A DNA stretch of 41,848 nucleotides from Deltaproteobacteria bacterium (GTDB lineage Bacteria; Desulfobacterota; Desulfobacteria; Desulfobacterales; SpSt-501). Positions 15,632-24,750 of this stretch are shown piece by piece. The notes below the pieces were generated by a model. That model did no database searches and was not told the origin of the DNA. It saw only the letters and a list, made by a program, of their open reading frames with translations. The stretch covers positions 1 to 41,848 of the forward strand of contig JACRCN010000088.1 of the NCBI GenBank assembly GCA_016219005.1, in the 5' to 3' direction. Every line of letters starts with the position of its first letter. The stretch's first letter is position 1. The translations under genes and the position numbers were made by a program.

Positions 15632-16942
15632 ATGGACGTCTTGATGCTTTCGCGGCTGCAGTTCACCGCGACCACGATTTTCCACTTTTTCTTCGTCCCC
15701 CTGACGTTGGGGCTCTCGGTGCTGGTCGCGATCATGGAGACTCAGTACGCACGCACCGGTAACGAAACCTACCTCAAGATGACCCGGTTCTGGGGCAAGC
15801 TTTTCCTGATCAACTTTGCCGTGGGGATTGTCACCGGTATCACGCTGGAGTTCCAGTTCGGCACCAACTGGTCGGGGTATTCGGCCTACGTGGGCGACAT
15901 CTTCGGCTCGCTTTTGGCCATCGAAGCCACCGCGGCCTTTTTCCTGGAGTCCACGCTGATCGGTGTCTGGGTGTTCGGTTGGAAGAAGCTCTCGCGCAGG
16001 GCGCATGCGGTGGTGATGTGGCTTATGGCCGGGGCCAGCAACCTCTCCGCGATCTGGATCCTCACCGCCAACGGCTGGATGCAGCAGCCGGTGGGGTATG
16101 CCATCCGTAACGGCCGGGCCGAGCTCACCGATTTCGCGGCCGTGGTCTTCAACACCTTCAGCCTTCTGCAGATCCTGCACGTGGTACCGGCGGCCTTGCT
16201 TCTGGCGGCTTTTTTCATCATGGGCATCAGCGCCTATCACCTGCTCCGGCAACAGAATGTGGACTTTTTCACCCGCTCTTTCCGACTCGGACTGGTGGTG
16301 GGTACGATCGCCTCCATTTGGGTCATCCTTGAGGGGGACATGCACGCCAAGCACGTGACCAAGGTTCAGCCCGCCAAGCTGGCTGCCATGGAGTCGCTCT
16401 GGAATACCACGTCCCGGGCGCCGGTTTATATGGTTGCCGTGCCGGATGAACAGAACGAGCGCAACGCCGTTGAGATCGGCGCCATTCCAGGCCTTTTAAG
16501 CTTCCTGGGGCACGGTGATTTCAGCGCCGAGGTGAAGGGGTTGAAGGAGTTTCCGAAAAGCGAGCGCCCTCCGGTGCTGCTGACCTTTCTATCCTTCCGG
16601 GTCATGGTCACCCTGGGGACCTACTTCGCGGTCATGATGGTCATCGGGATCTTCATCCGGAAACGGCTGATGGAAAACCCCTGGTATCTCAAACTGATGA
16701 TGCTCTCCATCCCGCTGCCGTTCCTGGCGCACACGGCCGGCTGGGTCCTGGCGGAAGTGGGCCGTCAACCTTGGATTGTCTATGGCCTGATGAAAACCGC
16801 CGACGCGGTGTCGCCCATCGCCGCCTCGCAGGTCGCCGTGAGCCTGGTGGCCTTCATCCTGGTCTACGGCTTGCTGGGCGCAGTCGGCTATTACCTCATC
16901 GGCAAACATGCACGCCTGGGCCCGGAGGCCGTCGCCGAATGA
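15632..16942 (+). CDS. cydA: Cytochrome bd ubiquinol oxidase subunit I
   Basis: 436 residues, multiple transmembrane helices. His18 in FHFFFVPLTLG is the usual heme ligand, and GRQPWIVYGL and EFQFGTNWSGYS are hallmark segments. The Q-loop lacks the insertion of the long E. coli form (522 residues), so it belongs to the short-Q-loop type. The complex reduces O2 with quinol at the inner membrane with high affinity. In an anaerobe or microaerophile, O2 scavenging is the likely role. AGGAG precedes ATG 15632. Confidence 0.96.
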   Translation: MDVLMLSRLQFTATTIFHFFFVPLTLGLSVLVAIMETQYARTGNETYLKMTRFWGKLFLINFAVGIVTGITLEFQFGTNWSGYSAYVGDIFGSLLAIEATAAFFLESTLIGVWVFGWKKLSRRAHAVVMWLMAGASNLSAIWILTANGWMQQPVGYAIRNGRAELTDFAAVVFNTFSLLQILHVVPAALLLAAFFIMGISAYHLLRQQNVDFFTRSFRLGLVVGTIASIWVILEGDMHAKHVTKVQPAKLAAMESLWNTTSRAPVYMVAVPDEQNERNAVEIGAIPGLLSFLGHGDFSAEVKGLKEFPKSERPPVLLTFLSFRVMVTLGTYFAVMMVIGIFIRKRLMENPWYLKLMMLSIPLPFLAHTAGWVLAEVGRQPWIVYGLMKTADAVSPIAASQVAVSLVAFILVYGLLGAVGYYLIGKHARLGPEAVAE

Positions 16943-17031
16943 ACCGCAGCACTGGGCAAGGGTCTGCAACCGACTGGCCTTTGAGAGGCTCTCACAATCA
17001 ATGCTTGCCGACGTGAAGGAGGAAATATAAA

Positions 17032-18048
17032 ATGCTGCTCGAATCCATATGGTTTTTTCTCTGGGGGCTTTTGTGGGCGGTGTATTTCATGACCGACGGT
17101 TTTGACCTTGGCATCGGATCGCTGCTGCCTTTCCTTGGGAAAACCGAGGAGGACAGGCGCGTCATGGTGAATGCCACGGGGCCGCTGTGGGATGGAAACC
17201 AGGTCTGGCTGCTGTCGGCCGGCGGGGTCACGTTCGCGGCGTTTCCGCGCGTCTACGCGGTGATGTTTTCGTCCCTGTACTCGGCGCTCATGCTCATCCT
17301 GTTTGCCTTGATCCTGCGTGGGGTGGCCTTCGAGTTTCGCGGCAAGGTGGATGGCCCCGGCTGGCGCAAGCTCTGGGACGCCTGCATTTTCATCGGCAGC
17401 TTCGCCCCGGCGCTGCTCTTCGGCGTGGCCTTTGCCAACATTTTCCAGGGCATCCCCATCGACCAGAAGGGCGTTTATCAGGGAACGCTGTTCACGCTGC
17501 TCAATCCTTATGGATTGATCGGTGGGGTGCTCTTCGTGCTGCTCTTCCTGGTGCACGGCGCCCTCTGGCTGTCAGCCAAGACCGAGGGCGAGCTTCAGAC
17601 CCGGGCGGCATCGGCGGCGGCCAAGATCTGGCCGGTGGAAGTGGCGGTTGCCGTGGTGTTCCTGGCAACAAGCTTCTTCACAACCAGGCTCTATGCCAAT
17701 TATTTAGCCAACCCGCTGCTCTTCGCGGTGATCCTGCTCACGGTGGCGGCGCTGTTCGGAATCCGGGTGTTCCTGGCAAAGAAGGCTTTTTTCAAGGCAT
17801 GGTTCGCCTCCGCCCTCACCATCGTGGGCGCCACCTTCTACGGTGTGATCGGGCTTTTCCCGAACATGTTCCCTTCGAGCATGAACCCGGCCTGGAGCTT
17901 GACGGCGCATAACGCGTCTTCGACGCAGCTCACCCTCAAGATCATGCTGGTCGTCGTCATCATTTTCGTGCCGATCGTGCTGGCCTACCAGGCCTGGGCG
18001 TACAACCTGTTTAAAACCAAGGTAACTTTGGAAGACCTGGCATACTAG
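17032..18048 (+). CDS. cydB: Cytochrome bd ubiquinol oxidase subunit II
   Basis: 338 residues, about nine membrane helices. It starts MLLESIWFFLWGLLWAVYF and has the family segment TDGFDLGIGSLLPF and GPLWDGNQVWLL. It pairs with CydA. An AGGAGG site lies before ATG 17032; 89 bases separate it from cydA. I see no small cydX-like frame after it; the next feature is a hairpin. Confidence 0.96.
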   Translation: MLLESIWFFLWGLLWAVYFMTDGFDLGIGSLLPFLGKTEEDRRVMVNATGPLWDGNQVWLLSAGGVTFAAFPRVYAVMFSSLYSALMLILFALILRGVAFEFRGKVDGPGWRKLWDACIFIGSFAPALLFGVAFANIFQGIPIDQKGVYQGTLFTLLNPYGLIGGVLFVLLFLVHGALWLSAKTEGELQTRAASAAAKIWPVEVAVAVVFLATSFFTTRLYANYLANPLLFAVILLTVAALFGIRVFLAKKAFFKAWFASALTIVGATFYGVIGLFPNMFPSSMNPAWSLTAHNASSTQLTLKIMLVVVIIFVPIVLAYQAWAYNLFKTKVTLEDLAY

Positions 18049-18118
18049 AGCCAGCTCTTTTCACACCTCTCCCGCCCCCATATTTTTTCCTGCCGCGGAG
18101 CTTCGAATATGGCTTCTC

Positions 18119-18161
18119 AACAAGAGACCCCTTCCTGGGTTCCAGGAAGGGGTCTCTTGTT
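18119..18161. terminator. Perfect 20-bp hairpin between cydB and livK
   Basis: Arms 18119-18138 and 18142-18161 are exact complements (core AGAGACCCCTTCC) around a GTT loop. It lies between convergent genes. There is no T run on either side, which is unusual for an intrinsic terminator, though the arms themselves end in TCTTGTT. Confidence 0.6.
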
Positions 18162-18176
18162 CGTGGCGCCGGCCTG

Positions 18177-19328
18177 TTACGGCGTAATCAGCGCCGGGTC
18201 TGTGATCACCCCCAGGAAGCGGAAGCGCCCGCCTTTCACCTGCTGGACCTGGACCTCTTTCACCACCTCGCCCTTGTTGAAGCCCTTGATGACGCCCGTC
18301 AGGCCGTCGTAGTCCTTGGTGGCTGCGATGGCGTCGCGCATGGCCTTGCCGTTGGTGCTCTTGGCGCGCCTGATGCCGTCGCAAATGATCATGAACGCAT
18401 CGTAGGCCGAAGCGCCGACCATGTCCGGCTGGATCTTGAAGCGGCTCTCGTAGTCCTTCAGGAATTCCTGCACGAACGGCCGCTTGTCGTCGCGGTTGAG
18501 GTTGGTCACGATGACAAAGCCCTCCGCCGCATCACCGGCGATCTCGACGGTCTTGGGGGAATCCGCGCCCTCCTCGCCGATGATCTGAGATTTCATTCCG
18601 AGCTCACGGGCCTGCTTGAGCACCGGGCCGGTTTGGAAGTAGTAGCCGCTCGAAAAGATAACGTCCGGATTCCCCTCCTTGATCTTCGACAGGTAGGGTT
18701 TGAAATCCTTCTCGGACATGGGGTAGGTCAGGGCGATGACGACTTCCGCCTTGCCCTTGGCAAACCTGGAGATATACTCGTTGAAGCCTTCGGCCAGGGT
18801 GCGGCCGAAATCGTTGTCGCTGGTGAGCAGGGCGATCTTTTTGGCTTTTAGTAGCTCCACCGCCGTGTAAGCGGCGCCGCGACCCTCCACCGCTCCGAGG
18901 AACCCGTTGCGGAAGTTGAAGTCCCCGGCTTTGGTGACATCGGGGTGAATTGCGTAGGCCGCCACCAGAGGGATGCCCTCGTCCTGGAACAGGGGGGCGA
19001 CCGCCCGGGTGGGCATGCTGTAAGACCCCGCGACCAGGGCGACCACGCGGTCCTGCTGGATGAGCTTTTGGGCGAGGGCCACGGCGTCCTTGGCATCGGC
19101 CCGGTCATCGTAAGGCACCAGTTCGACCTTTTTCCCGAGCAGGCCGCCCTCCTTGTTCACCTTCTCCACGGCCAGGTCCACGGAGTTCTTCACACTGAGT
19201 CCATCCGCTGCGGCAAAACCGGTGAGTGGGGTCAGCAGGCCGATCTTGATCGTTTCGGCAGCCTTGGCGGCGCCGAGGCTGCCGCCAAGAACCAAGGCAA
19301 CAATAAGAAGTGAATTGATCAGTTGCAT
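18177..19328 (-). CDS. livK: LIV-type ABC transporter substrate-binding protein
   Basis: 383 residues from MQLINSLLIVALVLGG, a clear Sec signal peptide with cleavage likely after AKA. The mature part opens ETIKIGLLTPLTGFAAADG, as in branched-chain amino-acid binding proteins (type I periplasmic fold). AAAGGAGG stands before ATG 19328. It is the last gene of the hut-liv cluster, after livHMGF. The ligand may be a branched-chain amino acid or histidine; the hut context favours the latter, by inference. A 125-bp palindromic repeat lies in the gap before it. Confidence 0.9.
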   Translation of the reverse strand: MQLINSLLIVALVLGGSLGAAKAAETIKIGLLTPLTGFAAADGLSVKNSVDLAVEKVNKEGGLLGKKVELVPYDDRADAKDAVALAQKLIQQDRVVALVAGSYSMPTRAVAPLFQDEGIPLVAAYAIHPDVTKAGDFNFRNGFLGAVEGRGAAYTAVELLKAKKIALLTSDNDFGRTLAEGFNEYISRFAKGKAEVVIALTYPMSEKDFKPYLSKIKEGNPDVIFSSGYYFQTGPVLKQARELGMKSQIIGEEGADSPKTVEIAGDAAEGFVIVTNLNRDDKRPFVQEFLKDYESRFKIQPDMVGASAYDAFMIICDGIRRAKSTNGKAMRDAIAATKDYDGLTGVIKGFNKGEVVKEVQVQQVKGGRFRFLGVITDPALITP

Positions 19329-19404
19329 AAATCCTCCTTTCAGATTGAATGGGTTAACTTTTACTGCTCCTTGGCTTTCTGCAGACAGCCGATAGAGCTT
19401 TTTA

Positions 19405-19529
19405 GACGACTTCGAAAAAGCGTCAAACTCAAGGCGTGCGAATTTCGCGGAGTGCGGCGTACATGGAGTACGCCGCAGCGACTGCGAAATGAAGCACAAC
19501 ACAGAAGCGGCACTTTTTACGAAGCCGTC
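19405..19529. repeat. Palindromic intergenic repeat with terminal inverted repeats
   Basis: The left end GACGACTTCGAAAAAG and the right end (complement GACGGCTTCGTAAAAAG) are imperfect inverted repeats. A central perfect stem pairs GCGGCGTAC (19454-19462) with GTACGCCGC (19468-19476), flanked by ATTTCGC/GCGAAAT. No open frame of note is inside. The layout resembles a small non-autonomous element (MITE-like). I believe similar repeats are common in some Desulfobacterota, but this was not checked. Confidence 0.6.
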
Positions 19530-19530
19530 C

Positions 19531-20241
19531 TTATTCGCCCAAATAGGCGGCTTTGAGCTTCGGATCCTTCAATAGATCGCCTGCGCGGCCTTCGAAGACG
19601 CAAACCCCCGTTTCGAGCACATACGCCCGGTGCGAGATCGCGAGGGAGGCCATGGCGTTCTGCTCCACCAGGAGGATGGTCAGGCCGTGCTCACGGTTGA
19701 TCTGGGCGAGCACCTCGAAGACCTGGTCCACGAGCTTGGGCATGAGCCCCATGGAGACCTCGTCGACCAGCAGCAGATCCGGGCTCGATACGAGCGCCCG
19801 GGCGATGGCCAGCTGCTGCTGCTCGCCGCCCGACAGCGTGGATGCCGGCTGGCCGCCGCGCTCCCTCAGGATTGGGAACAGGTCGTGCAGCCAGGCGAAG
19901 CGCCGGGCGACATCGATCTTGCGCCGCAGCCCGTAAACCCCGGTCATCAGGTTCTCCTGCACGCTCAGGCGGGGGAATACCCGCGCGCGCTCCGGGACGA
20001 GCCGCATGCCCGCCCGCGCACGCTCGAACGACGCCAGCCGGTTCATTTCCCGGCCCTTGAAGCGGATGCCGCCCTGGCGCACCGGCACCATCCCCATGAT
20101 GCCGCCCAGGATGGAGGTCTTGCCTGCGCCGTTGGCGCCGATGATGGAGACGAGCTCCCCCTTTTCCAGCGCGAAGCTGACTCCCGATACCGCGCGGATG
20201 TCGCCGTAGGCGATACGCAGATCGCTCACCTCAAGCAGCAT
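19531..20241 (-). CDS. livF: LIV-type ABC transporter ATPase LivF
   Basis: 236 residues. Walker A GANGAGKT, signature STLSGGEQQQLAIARAL, Walker B LLLVDEVSMGL, all intact. It opens [23 protein letters not shown] as in LivF. Its start overlaps the end of livG by 11 bases, showing coupled translation. It energises amino-acid uptake with LivG at the inner face of the membrane. Confidence 0.93.
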   Translation of the reverse strand: MLLEVSDLRIAYGDIRAVSGVSFALEKGELVSIIGANGAGKTSILGGIMGMVPVRQGGIRFKGREMNRLASFERARAGMRLVPERARVFPRLSVQENLMTGVYGLRRKIDVARRFAWLHDLFPILRERGGQPASTLSGGEQQQLAIARALVSSPDLLLVDEVSMGLMPKLVDQVFEVLAQINREHGLTILLVEQNAMASLAISHRAYVLETGVCVFEGRAGDLLKDPKLKAAYLGE

Positions 20242-20998
20242 GCGCGCTTCCTTTCCGGCCCAGGTAGGCTTCGATCACGGCCTCGCTTGCGCGTACCTCC
20301 GCCGGCCGGCCCTCGGCCAGCTTGCGGCCGTGGTCCAGCACGATCAGCCGGTCGCACAACCCCATGGCCACCCGCATGTTGTGCTCGATCAGGAGCACCG
20401 TCAGCCCGTCGGCGCGGATGGACCGAATGAGGGCTTCTATCTGGGTAATCTCCTCGTGGCGCAGTCCGGAAAACGATTCGTCCAGCAGAAGAAGTGTGCG
20501 GGCGACGGCCAACGCCCGCGCGATCTCGAGCCGGCGCAGGTTCCCCAGCGGCAGGAGCCCGGCCAGGCGGTCGGCCAGCTCGGAGAGCCCCACCCGTTCG
20601 AGCAGGCTCAGGGCCTCCCGGCGCTCGGCGGAGGTCTTCCAGCTTGACCAGATTTTGGGCAGATGGCGGTAGTGGGCGATGCCGCGGGCGGCGAGGACGT
20701 TTTCGAGAACGGTCAGGTGGGCGAAAGGCTTCACGATCTGGAAGGTGCGGCCGATGCCGAGACCCGCGATCACGTGAGGCGCAAGCCCGTCGGTGCGCTG
20801 CCCGTCAAAGGAAATCTGCCCTGCGGTGGGCTTGTAAACGCCGGAGATCAGGTTGAAGCAGACCGTCTTGCCGGCGCCGTTCGGTCCGAGCAACCCCAGG
20901 ATCTCTCCCCGCCGGATGTCGAAGCTGACGCCGTCCACGGCCCGCAGCCCGCCGAAGTGCTTGGACAGCCCGGTGATTTCGAGCAGCGGCCGGTTCAT
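20231..20998 (-). CDS. livG: LIV-type ABC transporter ATPase LivG, divergent signature
   Basis: 255 residues from [18 protein letters not shown]. Walker A is GPNGAGKT and [12 protein letters not shown] is typical LivG. Two motifs deviate: the signature reads [15 protein letters not shown] instead of LSxGQQ, and Walker B reads [11 protein letters not shown] with Ser after the catalytic Glu where Pro is usual. The catalytic Asp-Glu pair is kept. The ATG overlaps the livM stop (ATGA). LivF next to it has standard motifs, so the pair may hydrolyse ATP unequally. Confidence 0.92.
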   Translation of the reverse strand: MNRPLLEITGLSKHFGGLRAVDGVSFDIRRGEILGLLGPNGAGKTVCFNLISGVYKPTAGQISFDGQRTDGLAPHVIAGLGIGRTFQIVKPFAHLTVLENVLAARGIAHYRHLPKIWSSWKTSAERREALSLLERVGLSELADRLAGLLPLGNLRRLEIARALAVARTLLLLDESFSGLRHEEITQIEALIRSIRADGLTVLLIEHNMRVAMGLCDRLIVLDHGRKLAEGRPAEVRASEAVIEAYLGRKGSAHAA

Positions 20999-21879
20999 GA
21001 CCTGCCCCCGGGCCGCATTTTCGCCAGCACCCGCCGCGCCGCGCTGTTTTCTCCCAATAGTCCGCCGGGCTGGAAGCGGATCATCAGCAGAAGCAGCATG
21101 GTGTAGAAAAGGATGCGGTAATCGACGAGGGGCCGGAAGACCTCGGGCAGGACCCCGATGATGCACGCACCAAGGATCGGCCCCCACAGTGTTCCCATGC
21201 CTCCCACCACGACCATGCTCAAGAGCGAGACCGACAAGGGGAAAGCGAAATCGGAGGCCGCAATGAAGCGCATGAAATGGGCATAAAGCGCTCCGCCCAA
21301 CCCCGCCATGCAGGTCCCGAGCACAAACGCCAGGAGCTTGAAGCGCACAGGGGAGATCCCCACGCTGGCGGCGGCCGTCTCCTCCTCGCGCAGGGCGAAG
21401 CAGGCCAGGCCCGCCCAGCAGCGCGTGAGCCACCAGCAGACCACCATCACAACCACGAGGAAAAAGAGGCACAGGACCAGAAACTCCGTGCCCCGCAGCT
21501 TGAGGCCGAACATCCCCACCCGAGGAATCCCGCCGATCCCCAGCGCACCGCCGAAGAATTCGAAGTTGTTGAAAATCGCCTCCACGATAAAGTTGATCCC
21601 GATCGTGGTGATGGCCAGGAAGTCCTCGCGCACCCGCAGGCTGGGGACCCCGAGCAGCAGCCCGATGAAGGCGCTCATGCCAAGCACGCAGGGCAGCGCT
21701 GCCCAGAAGGACAGCCCCGCCTGGGTGGCCAGTAAGGCCGCGGTATAGGCCCCGATCCCAAAAAAGGCGGCGTGGCCGAGGGAGATCTGCCCCGCGAAGC
21801 CCACGATGACATTGAGGCCGCAGGCCACGATGGCGTTGATGGCGATGATGGTGCCGAGGGTGATCAGGTATCCGCTCAA
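20995..21879 (-). CDS. livM: LIV-type ABC transporter permease LivM
   Basis: 294 residues, about nine membrane segments. [20 protein letters not shown] near the N-terminus and [13 protein letters not shown] near the C-terminus are LivM marks. The start is probably TTG 21879, with GAGGAG five bases before it. It lies 9 bases after livH. Confidence 0.92.
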   Translation of the reverse strand: MSGYLITLGTIIAINAIVACGLNVIVGFAGQISLGHAAFFGIGAYTAALLATQAGLSFWAALPCVLGMSAFIGLLLGVPSLRVREDFLAITTIGINFIVEAIFNNFEFFGGALGIGGIPRVGMFGLKLRGTEFLVLCLFFLVVVMVVCWWLTRCWAGLACFALREEETAAASVGISPVRFKLLAFVLGTCMAGLGGALYAHFMRFIAASDFAFPLSVSLLSMVVVGGMGTLWGPILGACIIGVLPEVFRPLVDYRILFYTMLLLLMIRFQPGGLLGENSAARRVLAKMRPGGRS

Positions 21880-21888
21880 GCAATCTCC

Positions 21889-22752
21889 TCAGCGCGAGCC
21901 CAGCAGCCCCTGGGACCGCCACATGAGCACGCCGATCATGGCGATGAACGCGAGCGCGTCCCGGGGCAGGGGGATGTTCGCGTAGCCAATGAGCAGCGTT
22001 TCCGCCATTCCGAGCAGCAACGATGCGACGACCGCGCCGGGCACCGAACCCAGGCCGCCGACCACGATGAGCGCGAGCGTCTTGTAAGCCGGGATGGCCC
22101 CCATGGTCGGATAGACCTGGTTGAAGTAAATGCCCACCAGGATCCCGGCGACAGCCGCGATGGCCGAGCCGATGACAAAGGTGACGCTCACGATCAGATG
22201 GGAGTTGATTCCCATCGCATCGGCGACGGCCATGTCCTGGGAGGCCGCCCGCATGGCGAGGCCCAGCTCGGTTTTCGTCGTGATGAACCAGAGCAACAGG
22301 AGAACCGCAGCGGTGATGCAGTACACCGCGGTGATCGTGGAGGTCACCGTGACGCCGGACAGGTGAAAATCCGGAAACGGCAGCTTGGCGTTGAACGTGA
22401 GAATCTGGGGCCCGGCGATCAGCCGGCACAACTCCTCGACGGACAACAGGATCGCGATGCTCGCGATCAGGGGCACGAAGGGCGGGTATTTCAGCAGGGG
22501 AAAGTAGACGAAACGCTCGATCGCAACCCCCACCAGGGCGCAGACGGCCATGCTTCCCAGGACGGCCAGCAAGAGGCTGCCGGTGAGGTTGAAAAACAGG
22601 AGCCCCACGTAGGCGCCGATGGTGTAGACCGCGGCGTGGGCGACGTGCAGGATGCGCATGATCCCGTAGACGAGCGCCAGGCCCAGCGTGACCAGGGCGT
22701 AGATCGATCCCGTCGCGAGGCCGTTTAAAAGCTGTTCAAGAAAAAGCGCCAT
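21889..22752 (-). CDS. livH: LIV-type ABC transporter permease LivH
   Basis: 287 residues, about eight membrane segments. FLEQLLNGLATGSIYALVTLGL, LHVAHAAVYTIGAY and VVGGLGSVPGAVVASLLLG are LivH features. The ATG at 22752 has no clear ribosome site. It follows fchA by 73 bases on the same strand, so the transporter probably belongs to the hut transcript. Confidence 0.93.
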   Translation of the reverse strand: MALFLEQLLNGLATGSIYALVTLGLALVYGIMRILHVAHAAVYTIGAYVGLLFFNLTGSLLLAVLGSMAVCALVGVAIERFVYFPLLKYPPFVPLIASIAILLSVEELCRLIAGPQILTFNAKLPFPDFHLSGVTVTSTITAVYCITAAVLLLLWFITTKTELGLAMRAASQDMAVADAMGINSHLIVSVTFVIGSAIAAVAGILVGIYFNQVYPTMGAIPAYKTLALIVVGGLGSVPGAVVASLLLGMAETLLIGYANIPLPRDALAFIAMIGVLMWRSQGLLGSR

Positions 22753-22825
22753 ACTTCGGTTTTATGCTTTACGTGAGCAAAAGGTCTACCGGCCCGGTAC
22801 ACTATCGAATCATTTGTCCGGCGGG

Positions 22826-23443
22826 CTATATTTTCACCAATTTCAGGATTTCCTTTTCGTTCGCTTCCGCCTCGGCTTCGAGCCGGTCGGCTTCCCGGTG
22901 CAGCTCGGTGGTGAACGCCTCGTCCCGAATGGAGCCGAGGTTGATCCGGACATTGTAGACCGCCGTGCGGGCCGCCATGCGGGCGGCGAGCACCCCGGCC
23001 GCCCCGTCGGAGGCGGCGTTGGGATTGCCTTTCGATAGGACCGTGCGGCCAAGATCCATGATCGCCACGGCGTCCCGGGCGACCCCCAACGGGACGAGGG
23101 CCGCCTGCTTGAAGGCCTGCTGGACGGCCCGGGTGCGCTCGGCCTTTTCGGCGTCGGTTGCCTTGGGCAGCTTGAAGGCCGCCAGGACCCGAGCGTAGGC
23201 ATCCGCATCGCGGTCGACGTCCGCCGTGAGCTTGGAGCGAAAGCCCACGGCCTCCTCCGCCACCGAGCGCATTTCGGCGTCGACCGCCTCGAAACCTTTG
23301 CGGCCGGTGGTGAGGTTTGCCACCATCTCGGTCAATGCCGCAGCCAGCGCGGCATTCAAGGCGGCGGAACTGCCGCCGCCCGGGACGGGATCGCCGGAGG
23401 CTGTTTTTTTCAGGAACTCCCTGATCGTGAGATCCGTCAACAC
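22826..23443 (-). CDS. fchA: Formimidoyltetrahydrofolate cyclodeaminase
   Basis: 205 residues. DLTIREFLKKTASGDPVPGG followed by GSSAALNAALAAALTEMV is the opening of the cyclodeaminase family (the C-terminal half of bifunctional FTCD proteins). It turns 5-formimino-THF into 5,10-methenyl-THF and ammonia. Here it is separate from the formimidoyltransferase gene. The start is GTG 23443 with GAGGAGGG nine bases before it, and it overlaps the hutI stop by 7 bases, showing tight coupling. Confidence 0.92.
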   Translation of the reverse strand: MLTDLTIREFLKKTASGDPVPGGGSSAALNAALAAALTEMVANLTTGRKGFEAVDAEMRSVAEEAVGFRSKLTADVDRDADAYARVLAAFKLPKATDAEKAERTRAVQQAFKQAALVPLGVARDAVAIMDLGRTVLSKGNPNAASDGAAGVLAARMAARTAVYNVRINLGSIRDEAFTTELHREADRLEAEAEANEKEILKLVKI

Positions 23444-24726
23444 CGGGGGTGCCCTCCTCTTTCCTTGTCGAAAACCAGGTTGCCGTTCTTGATCACCTTT
23501 TCCACCGTGCTCACGCCGATGTGATAGGGGATGAACCGGTAGGACGGATGCTCCAGCATGACCACGTCCCCCTGTTTGCCGGGGTCTATGCTTCCGACGA
23601 CCTGCGCACGCCCCAGGGCGGCCGCACCGTTGATGGTGAGCGCCGTCACGATTTCCTCGGGCGTGAGGTCCATGTAAAGGGCGGCCAGTGCTGCGATCAG
23701 CGGGATCGATTCGCAAAAGCAGCTGCCGGGGTTGAAGTCGGTCGCCAGGGCCACGGCGCAGCCGGCGTCGATCATGAACCGGCCGCGGGCATAGGGCTCC
23801 CTGAGGCTGAAGGCCGTGGCCGGCAGAAGGGTCGCCACGACACCGGCCCCGGCCATGGCACGGATGCCGTCGTCGGAGACGTGCAGCAGGTGATCGGCCG
23901 AAACCGCTCCGATCTCGACCGCGAGTTCCGCGCCGCCCAGCTGGACGATCTCATCTGCGTGCAGTTTCGCTTTCAAGCCCGATGGGGCGGCACGGTTCAA
24001 CAACCGCCGGGACTGCGCCACGGAGAACACGTTCTTCTCGCAGAACACGTCGCAGAACTCGGCCAGCTTGCGAGAGGCGACCTCCGGCATGACTTCGGCG
24101 AGCACAAAATCGATGTAGGCATCCTCCCGTCCCTTGAATTCGGGCAGCACCGCATGCGCCCCCATGAAGGTCGAAACGAGATCGAGCGGGTGCAGCCGGT
24201 TCAGATCGGCCATGACCTCGAGCTGCTTGATCTCGGTTTCTCGGTCCAGACCGTAGCCGCTCTTCGCCTCGACCGTGGTGACCCCGAAGGCCAGCATGGA
24301 ATCCAGCCGCTTCAATCCGGACTGGACCAGATCCTGCCGGGCGGCACTGCGGGTGGCGCGCACGGTGCTGAGAATGCCGCCGCCGCGCTGTAGAATGTCC
24401 ATGTAGGAGTCGCCCTTGAGTCGCCAGGCATACTCGTCCGCGCGGTAGCCGCCGAAGACGAGGTGGGTGTGGGAGTCGACGAATCCAGGCAGTACGGCCT
24501 TGCCGGATGCATTGATCGTGTCGAAGCCGGAAAGGTCCTTGCCCGAGTCTTTTAGCCCAGCCATCACCTCGGCCGTGCCCCCCACCCGCAAAATCTTTCC
24601 GCGCTCGATGACCACGGCGCCGTCAGCGATGATGCCGAGCTCGGACATCTCCTTGCCCTTTTTGGCAGCGAACCCGGAGCAGGTCACCAGCTCGGAGGCG
24701 TTTTTGATGATGAGGTTTGCGTTCAT
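23437..24726 (-). CDS. hutI: Imidazolonepropionase
   Basis: 429 residues. The metal-binding His86 and His88 lie in DSHTHLVFGG; KLHADEI, SADHLLHVSDDG and LATDFNPGSC follow, as in HutI of the amidohydrolase superfamily. It hydrolyses imidazolone-5-propionate to N-formimino-L-glutamate, step three of histidine breakdown, in the cytoplasm. GGAAG precedes ATG 24726. It lies 24 bases after ftcD. Confidence 0.96.
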   Translation of the reverse strand: MNANLIIKNASELVTCSGFAAKKGKEMSELGIIADGAVVIERGKILRVGGTAEVMAGLKDSGKDLSGFDTINASGKAVLPGFVDSHTHLVFGGYRADEYAWRLKGDSYMDILQRGGGILSTVRATRSAARQDLVQSGLKRLDSMLAFGVTTVEAKSGYGLDRETEIKQLEVMADLNRLHPLDLVSTFMGAHAVLPEFKGREDAYIDFVLAEVMPEVASRKLAEFCDVFCEKNVFSVAQSRRLLNRAAPSGLKAKLHADEIVQLGGAELAVEIGAVSADHLLHVSDDGIRAMAGAGVVATLLPATAFSLREPYARGRFMIDAGCAVALATDFNPGSCFCESIPLIAALAALYMDLTPEEIVTALTINGAAALGRAQVVGSIDPGKQGDVVMLEHPSYRFIPYHIGVSTVEKVIKNGNLVFDKERGGHPRC

Positions 24727-24750
24727 TTTCTTCCTTCGACTCTCCAGAGT

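Noticed and set aside
21002-22429. Upstream extension of the livG reading frame through livM and livH
   Set aside because: The frame is open by chance. LivG begins at MNRPLLEI with an ATGA overlap, and livM and livH are well supported in other frames.
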